Shown here: in pieces, positions 56,074-64,000 of the stretch
Layout of the letters: each line of letters starts with the position of its first letter
Position numbering within the stretch: position 1 is the first letter of the stretch
Assembly (NCBI GenBank): GCA_030762935.1
Contig: CM060891.1
Location: 2,917,501-2,981,500 of the forward strand
DNA from: Hymenopus coronatus
Taxonomy: Eukaryota > Arthropoda > Insecta > Mantodea > Hymenopodidae
Length of the DNA stretch: 64,000 nucleotides
Reading direction: 5' to 3'
Made by a program: the position numbers and the translations under genes
Notes under the pieces: generated by a model
The model's input: only the letters and a program-made list of their open reading frames with translations
Database searches by the model: none
What the model was told of the DNA's origin: nothing

Positions 56074-56900
56074 ATTTTCTCTGCAAGTACTATATACATA
56101 GTGTGCAGAGAAGATATTGTATTACACCCAAAAATTCAATACCAACATTTCACCGTTTTGAGACACCCTGATTTAAAAAAAGAATGTTTAGAAAAAGGTC
56201 CGTGTGTGTTCGCGTGGCCGTGAACACGATAACGCAAAAACGAATAGTTTGTAAAACTCCAAACTTGGTATTTTGGTTTAGTATCTTCCAAGAATGCGAT
56301 AGGAAGATTTTACGAAACATCCCTCTCCACCACTAAAACTCCCTTTTACATGGAAGGATTTTCAAAAATGTTGTTCTTCTCAAAAATGAGCGTAACGATT
56401 TTGATTAAAATACTGTATATGAAAGCTATTTACGTGTCAAATAAAATGTATATCTTGAATTTTTGACAATAGCCTCTGCATGACATTTGCATAACTTGTA
56501 AACCGTAAGAGATAGAAAAAAGCTTTCTCCACAAAAGTTGTAGATCTCGTTAAAACACAAAATTTGTGTGAGATACATTTTTTCGTATATTTGACCATTT
56601 TTTAGATATTCCTTGTTATTGGATTAAGTTTTAAAATAGTTAAAACTTTTCACATTAGACAATTTAACAGTTTCTGGCGATGCAAATAAAGGGATTTTAT
56701 CCACATAGCAACCATCTTTTAAAACATTTGACTATCACTTTATCCTAGTGTATTCCCTTCTACTTACAAGGAAGCAAGTAAAAAGACAATTTCTGTTAAT
56801 GTTTATCTCGATTAGCATTAATTAGATAGAACAATAAGCTTTTTAATAATTTTTTGTTACAGAGTTGTAGAGAAAGTCATGTGAATGGAACATATAAGTG
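56074..56900 (-). repeat. HL element, full length
   Basis: The stem-loop end is ATTTTCTCTGCAAGTACTAT with the palindrome drifted to TATATA. The far end is GTAGAGAAAGTCATGTGAATG. Confidence 0.92.
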
Positions 56901-57053
56901 TTTTTTGAGTTATTTAACACAATGTTAGTGCAATTATGTTTTTGTGTGCATAGATTGACTCATAACTTCAAATACCAAAGTTATATTAATGAAATATTAT
57001 GTTCTACATGTCCAGTCATAAAATTAACAAACATGAAAAAATGACAGAGAAAT

Positions 57054-57265
57054 TTAAACCTAGGAACTTACGAGTGGATGCAAAACCTTTTGAACCTCTA
57101 ACCGACCACCGTAATCTTGTTCCGTGATCTGTTAACCATTGCCCTGTCAGGCACCGGACCACTGTACAGATATTTAGTGTGTGTTGTGAACACAGCTTTT
57201 ACGAATATACCCGAAGCACTTCGATCGACAAGGAATCTGGGGATGAGTAATTTTTTGTTGGTGAC
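57054..57265 (-). mobile_element. tRNA-derived SINE (type G), copy 1
   Basis: It shares CACCGTAATCTTGTTCCGTG, CCGGACCACTGTACAGATAT, ACGAATATACCCGAAGCACT and ATGAGTAATTTTTT with copy 2 at 58188. The B box is degraded. An HL terminal segment follows at once on the right. Confidence 0.85.
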
Positions 57266-57293
57266 GGATATACATAGTACGTGTAGAGAAAGT
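57266..57293 (+). repeat. HL terminal segment attached to SINE G copy 1
   Basis: GATATACATAGTACGTGTAG then AGAAAGT is exactly the last part of HL, with no HL body before it. Confidence 0.88.
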
Positions 57294-57300
57294 AAAAATA

Positions 57301-58177
57301 TCTGGTGTGTTCCATTCACATGACTTTCTCTACATCTCTGCAACAAATTATTGTTAAAAAGCTTATATTTCTATTTACTTCATCCTAATCGAGAAAAATT
57401 ATCAGAAATAGTCTTATTACTTGTTTCCTTGTAAGTAGAACCGAAGTAAGGGAGTACCATAGGCTAAAATGATAGTCAAAAGCTGGTTGCTATGTGATTG
57501 AAGTTCCTTTGTTTGTATGGACAGGAGTTGATAAATTCCTGCATGAGAAAAGTATTAGTTTTTCGAAGCTGAAACCAAAAACGACGAATATCTCAAAAAT
57601 GACCAACTCCACGAAACAAATGTATGTAAAATAAATTGTGTGTCTTAATGTGCTCTAAATTTTTTGTATGGTAAGTTTTTGTCCATCTCTTACGGCTTAG
57701 CACTTATGCACAATTCCGTAAAATTCATCCAGAATAAAGTAGTCTTCAGAGGTATTCCTAGAAAAGTCAAGATATACATTTTATATCATATGCGATATAA
57801 ATATATTTAATATGCGATATTTTAATCAAAATTAAAGACTTATTTTTGAGAAAATCAACATTTTCGAAAAAAATTCCATGTAAAGAGTAGTTGGGGGTGG
57901 GAGTATTTTCTTGAAAATCTTCGTGTCACATGCTTGGAAGATACCAAACTTAAATACCAAGTTTAGTATTTTACCGACCTTTCGTTTTTGAGTTATCGTG
58001 TACACAGACACACGGACACACACACACACATACACGGACCTTTTTGTGAAAACGCTTTTTTTTTTGGATACAGGGGACCCTAAAACATATATTTCCGGTG
58101 AAATGTCGGTATCGGATTTTTGGGTGGTGTGCAATACCTTCTCTATACACTATGTACATAGTACGTATAGAGAAAGT
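57301..58177 (+). repeat. HL element, full length
   Basis: It starts TCTGGTGTGTTCCATTCACA, directly after the preceding HL end, and ends in ACTATGTACATAGTACGTAT and AGAGAAAGT. The CA block is (CA)n with CACACACACACACATAC. Confidence 0.94.
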
Positions 58178-58187
58178 AAAAATGACA

Positions 58188-58420
58188 AGCAGCGCGAGAT
58201 TTGAACCCAGGAAATTTTGAGCGGAAGCAAGGCCTTTTTATCCTCTCGGCCACCGTAACCTTGTTCCGGGATCTGAGGAGTCCACCATATGACTGTCAGT
58301 CAAAGACCACTGTACAGTATTTAGAGTGCGTTGTGAACACAGGTTTTACGAATATACCCGAAGCACTCCGATCCACACATAGTCTGGGAATGAGTAATTT
58401 TTTTAGCGATGGGTGTGCGG
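58188..58420 (-). mobile_element. tRNA-derived SINE (type G), copy 2
   Basis: On the minus strand the head reads GGTTACGGTGGCCGAGAGGA (A box) and later CTGGGTTCAAATCTCGCG (B box), like a serine-type tRNA. The body is shared with copy 1. It too is followed directly by an HL end. Confidence 0.88.
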
Positions 58421-58438
58421 AATACGTGTAGAGAAAGT
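58421..58438 (+). repeat. HL terminal segment attached to SINE G copy 2
   Basis: ATACGTGTAGAGAAAGT is the last part of HL, again without an HL body. Confidence 0.82.
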
Positions 58439-58447
58439 AAAAAAAAA

Positions 58448-58685
58448 ATTGTACTTATATAACGTAAATTGTGTGTCTTAACAGGTCTTTGAAAATCTTT
58501 GTGTATATTTTCTTGAAAGATACTGACTATGAATACAAAGTGTGGTATTTAATTTAGTAGATATTTGTTTTTCACTTGTGCTGTTCACAGACTTGAACTT
58601 TTTTATAAAATTGTTTCGATCTAGGGTATCTAGAAACGTGTATTTGTGCGGAATACAATTTTTGCTACATGTAGTAGAGAAAGTA
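58448..58685 (+). repeat. HL fragment with internal deletions
   Basis: It begins right after the internal A run (TTGTACTTATATAACGTAAA) and ends with a degraded terminal block (TACATGTAGTAGAGAAAGT). Confidence 0.78.
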
Positions 58686-58690
58686 ATACT

Positions 58691-59513
58691 AATAATACAT
58701 GTTGCTAGTTGAGTAATATGCCTAGCAGCGATGTAAGCAGTAACTGTCAGTTATACTGACGCATCTCTTGCGCATGTTCGCTAGAAGCATGTAATGGTTA
58801 TTTTTATGCAAATATGGTTGTTCATACATTATGTATAAAATACTGCCAGCCATGAATAATCGCGACTTACGGTTGGTTCCAACTGCAAAACAAAAGTAAT
58901 AAAATATTGAAATTAAACGGCAGATATTCTAAATGCAGCAGATAACAAACCCTTCACATATCCTTGAATTGCTACTTCCCCTTTATTATTAATATCACCT
59001 CATTTTTCTTTCACTTGTGGCCGTGATAAATGTATAAACAAACACACAGACAGAGGTACAAAACCAGTGAAAAACACAAACGATATCAGCAGTTTTTGCT
59101 TATGGCTGTTTCACTAGGCAGGTAAATAGAAGTTACGCCACCGTCACTTTTATTTTTGATGTAATTAATTCGGTTGGCACGTCAGCGAATACATTTGCAT
59201 ACAGAATGTTGGCAAGAACATGGTTTCCATTCCACGCAGGCGCCCTACTAATAGCAGCCATCAGCCACCTCCAAATCACGGAATATTCCATCAGCGTGCT
59301 GGAGATTTCGATGCGTGGATAAGAAACGAGCGTAACAAAATCAATCAGGCGACGCATGTCCGCCATCAAACATAAAGTTTAAGGCGAGTGACTAACGAGC
59401 TTTGTTTACTTTCCCTGACAGTTATTTAAGGTAGAGGACACACGGGTATTTCTCTGCTCTATGTAGGCTAGTTGCGGAGTCCAATAAATTTGCAAAGAAA
59501 ACTCGATTTTTTG
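58691..59513. other. Unassigned sequence
   Basis: I see no recognisable gene. A minus-strand open frame (59133-59369, 78 residues, starting MMADMRRLIDFVTLV) matches nothing I know; it could be chance. Confidence 0.4.
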
Positions 59514-59649
59514 TTACCTACCCGTATGTACAATGTACATAGGCATAGAGAAGTATTGTATTCCACCCAAAAATTCGATACCGACATTTCACCGGATATA
59601 CATGTCTTAGGACCCCCTAAATTCGAAAAAAACCATTTTCAGAAGTAGG

Positions 59650-59704
<55 letters not shown>

Positions 59705-60320
59705 ACAGCATAGCTCAAAAACGAAAAGACGGTTAAATACCACACTTGGTATTTAGGTTTGGTATCTTCCAAGGATGCAACACGAAGATTTTCAAGAAAA
59801 TCCTACCACACCAAACTACCATTTACATGGAAAAAATTTCGAAAATTTTGATTCTCTCAGAGATAGCTCTAACGATTTTGATTAAAAATCTCTTATATTT
59901 AAGATATTTACATGTCAAACAAAATGTATATCTTGAATTTTCCGGGAATAGCCTCTAAAGCCCTCTTTATTCTGGATGATTTTATTGAACTTTGTATAAT
60001 TGGTAAACCGTAAGAGCTAGACTAAACTTTACTGCACAAAAATGTAGATCACGATAAAATACACAATTGATATCATAAACATTTTTTTCGTGGAGTTGAT
60101 CGTTATTGAGATATTCCTTGTTATTAGTTTCAGCTTTGAAAAACTCCTGTCCATACAAACAAAGGAAGTTCAGTCACATAGCAAGCAGCTTTTGACTATC
60201 ACTTTAACCTATGGCACCCCATAATTTTGCTTCTACTAACAAGGAAGCAAGTGATAAGACTATTTCTGCTAATCTTTTATTAGAAGTTTGTTTGTAGCGC
60301 AGCTAGAGAAAGTCTGACTG
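59514..60320 (-). repeat. HL element, full length, with a long GT tract
   Basis: The stem-loop has lost CTTTCTCT but keeps CCCGTATGTACAATGTACAT and CATAGAGAAG. The far end is GCAGCTAGAGAAAGTC. Confidence 0.9.
59652..59702. repeat. (GT)n microsatellite inside HL
   Basis: About 25 GT units lie in the HL simple-repeat block, flanked by AGGTCCGTG and GGACAGCATAGC. Confidence 0.97.
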
Positions 60321-60363
60321 TGAATTTCGATTGGTTTCAACTCTTCTGCTAATAAAAATAAAA

Positions 60364-60576
60364 TCTGATGTTTTATACTCACATGTCTTTCTCTAGCTGC
60401 TCTACAAACTTCTTCTTCCAACACAATGTTAATCGAGATAAACATTAGCAGAATGTTCTTATTACTTAGTTCCTTATAAGTAGAAGGGAACTAAAGGAAT
60501 GTGCTATGCTAAAGTGATGGTCAAATGTTTTAAAAGCTGTCGCTTCTTTGTTTGGCCAGGAGTAGAACAAAAGAAA
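60364..60576 (+). repeat. HL fragment, truncated at the next copy
   Basis: It starts TCTGATGTTTTATACTCACA (CTAG type, CTTTCTCTAGCTGCTC) and stops at GAACAAAAGAAAAA, where the next copy begins. Confidence 0.87.
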
Positions 60577-60578
60577 AA

Positions 60579-61258
60579 TCTGATGTGTTTCATTCACATG
60601 ACTTTCTCTACATCTCTGCTACAAATTATTGTTAAAAACCTCTTTTTTCTATTTACTTCATGCTAATCGAGAAAAAATTAACAGAAATAGTATTATTACT
60701 AGTTTCCTTGTAAGTAGAAGCGAAATAAGGGAGTACCATAGGTTAAAGTGATAGTCAGAAGCTGGTTGCTATGTGACTGACGTTCCTTTGTTTGTATGGA
60801 CATGAGTCGACAAATTCCTGTATGAGAAAAGTATGTTTATCATAGCTGAAAACAAAAACAAGGGATATCTTAAAAACAATCAACTCCACGAAAAAGATGT
60901 ATGTAACATAAATTGTATGTTTTAATGTGCTCTACATTTTCTGTCCGGTAAGTTTTTGTCCATCTCTTACGGTTTAGCAGTAATGCAAAAATCCTTAAAA
61001 TTCACCCAGAATAAAGTAGTCTTCAGAGGCTATTTCCAGAAAATTCAAAATAGACACTTTATTTGTCAAGTAAATATCTTAAACTTACGAGATTTCAATC
61101 GTTAGAGCCATTTTTTAGTAAATCAAAATGTTCGGATTTTTTCCGTGTAAAGGGTAGCTTAGGGTCGGGGGATTATCTTCGTGTCACATCCTTGGAAGAT
61201 ACCAAACCTAAATACCAAGTTTGGTTACTAACAGTCTTTTCGTTTTTGAGCTTTGTTG

Positions 61259-61314
<56 letters not shown>

Positions 61315-61461
61315 CAAACTTACGGACATTTTTCTAAAAATGCTTTTTTTGGGTTCAGTGGGTCTCAAAACATATATTTCCGGTGAAATCTCGGTATTGA
61401 ATTTTAGGGTGCAATACAATACCTTCTCTAACACTATGTACATAGTACGTATAGAGAAAGT
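60579..61461 (+). repeat. HL element, full length, with a long CA tract
   Basis: It starts TCTGATGTGTTTCATTCACA and ends CACTATGTACATAGTACGTAT and AGAGAAAGT. Confidence 0.94.
61262..61311. repeat. (CA)n microsatellite inside HL
   Basis: About 24 CA units replace the usual TTCACAGACACACACGG block. Confidence 0.97.
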
Positions 61462-61469
61462 AAAATGGG

Positions 61470-62060
61470 CACTTCCTGTCTCAGAAAACTATGAGTACTT
61501 TAAAACTGAAACTAATAACAAGGCATATCTCGAAAACGGTGAATTCCACGAAAAAATTGTATATGACATATTTTAACGAGGTCTACATTTTTGGTGTAGT
61601 AAGCTTTGCCAATGTCTTACGGTTTACCACTTTATGTAAAATTTAACAAAATTCATCCAGAATAAACAGGTCTTCGGAAGTGCTCCCAGAAAATTTAAGA
61701 TAAACAATTTATTTGTAATGGAAATGTCTTTAATATGTAGTATTTTAATCAAAATCGTTAGAGCCATTTTTAAGGAAAACAAACTTTTCGAAAATGTGTC
61801 CAAGTAATGGGTAGTTAGGGGTGGGGCAATTTTCTTGAAAATCTTCGTGTCGCGTCCTTGGAAGTTTGGTATTTAATGGCCATTTCGTTTTGGAGTTATG
61901 CTACACACAGACACACGGATCTTTTTTAGAAAATGCTTTTTTTGGATTCAGGGGGTCCTAAGATATGTATTTGCGGTGAAATGTCGGTATGGAATGTTTT
62001 AGTGCAATACAATACCTTCTCCATCCACTATGTAAATTGTACATACGGACTAGAGAAAGT
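61470..62060 (+). repeat. HL fragment, 5' truncated
   Basis: It starts near TCTCAGAAAACTATGAGTAC and ends with a variant terminal block (CACTATGTAAATTGTACATA, CGGACTAGAGAAAGT). Confidence 0.88.
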
Positions 62061-62866
62061 AAAAATGACACTCCGCTGGTGCAAACCTGTAACTTGTGTT
62101 CACTAAATATCAGTATTCCGTTCGCGAGGCAGGAGTGCCAATAATAGCATTCGACACCACCAAAACATAACAAAAAGGCGCACGCTTTGCCGAAGTTTTG
62201 TATTTTTTATACAACCTTTCCGGTTATTTATTGAATCGACCTTGTACATTGAAGCAAGAACTTAGATTGAATGTTATTATACAATTGGATTGTTCAGAAC
62301 ATTGTTGTAGAATTATAGCCGGCCCAGAGCTGTTGGGAGTTGCTTATACATTTTACACATTATAATGTCAGTTGGAGTTGCAATTATTACACATTGGAGG
62401 GTTTTCACGAGAATTACGTATATCCAATACGAGACGGTCAGCACAGTCTGGTGAAAATGTTTGTACGAGTGGTTGGAACCAGCGAGAATGTTGGATAGGG
62501 TAGACCATTCTTGTCTCCACTTTTGGATAATGACGCCCTGAAGTAGTCACGGTGAGGAGTCAGTCTGTTAGGGGAAACTCAGGAAATACTGAAAACAGTG
62601 TTCATTATGAAAACAAACAAAAGAATAATGCCAGCGTAAAGATGATCAACTCACTGCAAACCACCTGTGAATGTATTCTAGCCATATTGTCATTTGTTAT
62701 AAATAACTCAGAGAAGTTTACAAAAAAGTAGATATTCGTTACAAGCAGACGTAGGCAGGACTTACATAGAGCAACAAATATTCCAAAAAGGGCTTTACTA
62801 CAAACAATAGTTACTTTTAATTCACTTACCTCTCCTATAAAACAATTGCAAATGAAAAAAAAAAAA
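62061..62866. other. Unassigned sequence
   Basis: I see no coding or repeat match. Confidence 0.4.
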
Positions 62867-63708
62867 TCTGTGTTCCAGTCACATGACTTTCTCTACATCT
62901 CTGCAACAAATTATTGTTAGCAAGCTTATGCTTCTATTTATTTCATACTAGTCGAGAAAAAAATAGCAGAAATAGTCTTATTACTTGCTGCCTTGTAAGT
63001 AGAAGTGAAATAAGGGAGTAGCATAGGTTAAAGTGATAGAAAAAAGCTGGTTGCTATGCGACTGAATTTCTTTGTTTGTATGGACAGAAATTGACAAATT
63101 CCTGTATGAGAAAAGTATAAGATTTTTAAAGCTGAAAACAAAAACAATGAATATCTAAAAAATCGATCAACTCCAAGAAAAAAAATGTGTATAACATAAA
63201 TTGTGTGTTTTAAGTGCTCTACATTTTTTCTCTGGTAAGTTTTTGTCCATCTCTTACGGTTTAGTAGATATGCAAAATTTCGTAAAATTCATCCCGAATA
63301 AAGTAGTTTTAGGGCCTATTCCTAGAAAAATCAAAATATAGATTTTATTTGTCAAGTAAATATCTTTGGTATACGATATTTTAATCAAAATCGTTATAGC
63401 TATTTTTGAGAAAATCAAAATTTTCGAAAAAAGTTCCACATAAAGGGTAGTTGGTGGTGGGGATATTTTCTTGAAAATCTTCGTGTCGCATTCTTGGAAG
63501 ATACAAAACATAAACACCAAGTTTGGTTTTTAACGGACTTTTCGTTTTTGAACTATGCTGTCCACAGATACTCACACAGAGACACAGACAGACACACACG
63601 AACATTTTTCTAAAAATGCTTATTATTCTCAAAACATGTAGGGTGTAATCTCGGTATCGAATTTTTGGGTCCATTACAATACCTTCTCATACTACGTGTA
63701 TAGAAAGT
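62867..63708 (+). repeat. HL element, full length
   Basis: It starts TCTGTGTTCCAGTCACATG and ends ACTACGTGTATAGAAAGT, with the terminal palindrome deleted. The simple-repeat block reads CTCACACAGAGACACAGACA, then GACACACACG, the same word type as the 3.1-kb array. Confidence 0.92.
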
Positions 63709-64000
63709 AAAAAAGGAAGTTTAGATCACACTCACGTCTATACAGCGGAGAACTTCATCAATCAAAAAAATACTATAAATATAATAAACATGAATATTCT
63801 AAGAGTGGGTTTTTGGAAACAAACATGTAATTGTAAATTATGCAAAACCGACACGCTTGAAAATTACATTTATTATTTCTTAATAAACGTATTAAAAAGT
63901 ATGAATAAATGTAATTGTTTACATCCCATAGTTTGCGCTTAAAGTCTAATCTCATAATAGGATCTACAATGTTATCTTCCTTATCCGGAATACCTATATG

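Noticed and set aside
59133..59369. Minus-strand 78-residue frame (MMADMRRLIDFVTLV) as a host exon
   Set aside because: No family is recognised and no splice-bounded continuation is evident; the length is compatible with chance.

Overview
This window looks like non-coding, repeat-saturated DNA from a large arthropod (probably insect) nuclear genome. It is AT-rich. The only recognisable protein-coding sequence is decayed transposase of the Tc1/mariner superfamily. Small retroelements with tRNA-like heads, minisatellites and microsatellites are abundant. I found no host exon, rRNA, functional tRNA or bacterial-style operon. Assignment to insects is inference from the transposon mix; the species is not determinable.

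The dominant component is one repeat family, called HL here, with about 50 full or partial copies in both orientations. A complete copy is about 800-880 bp and non-coding. One end carries a stem-loop built on ACTATGTACATAGT inside TTCTCTA/TAGAGAA arms, and the other end carries ACTTTCTCTA again in inverted orientation next to a small ATGTG/CACAT stem. It has an internal CA-rich simple-repeat block and inserts into T (or A) runs without an obvious target-site duplication. Plus strand below means the stem-loop is at the right end. These traits resemble Helentron-associated, INE-1/DINE-1-like non-autonomous elements. The family is certain; that classification is inference.

Layout. 740-1585 is a decayed mariner, cut off by an HL copy. 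2812-4892 is an HL copy carrying a nearly intact mariner (3329-4646, two frameshifts, TA duplication). 4.9-16.7 kb is an HL mosaic with tRNA-like SINE heads, a 415-bp polypurine tract and a 548-bp TIR element. 17.2-18.4 kb is a 44-bp minisatellite. 18.6-29.4 kb is more HL. 29914-36720 is a mariner with terminal inverted repeats and TA duplications whose transposase segment was amplified into about 60 tandem copies of a 96-bp unit. 36924-37540 is a shortened Tc1/mariner-like element. 37.8-40.8 kb holds short tandem repeats and an inverted mariner relic. 41-49 kb is HL mosaic. 49262-52363 is a 3.1-kb CAGACACA-type array that appears to be an expansion of the HL simple-repeat block. 52.4-63.7 kb is HL mosaic with nested SINEs.

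There are no cooperating genes. What the window records is nesting: mariner into HL, SINE into HL, HL into the T runs of older HL copies, and two separate cases of transposon sequence becoming a long tandem array.
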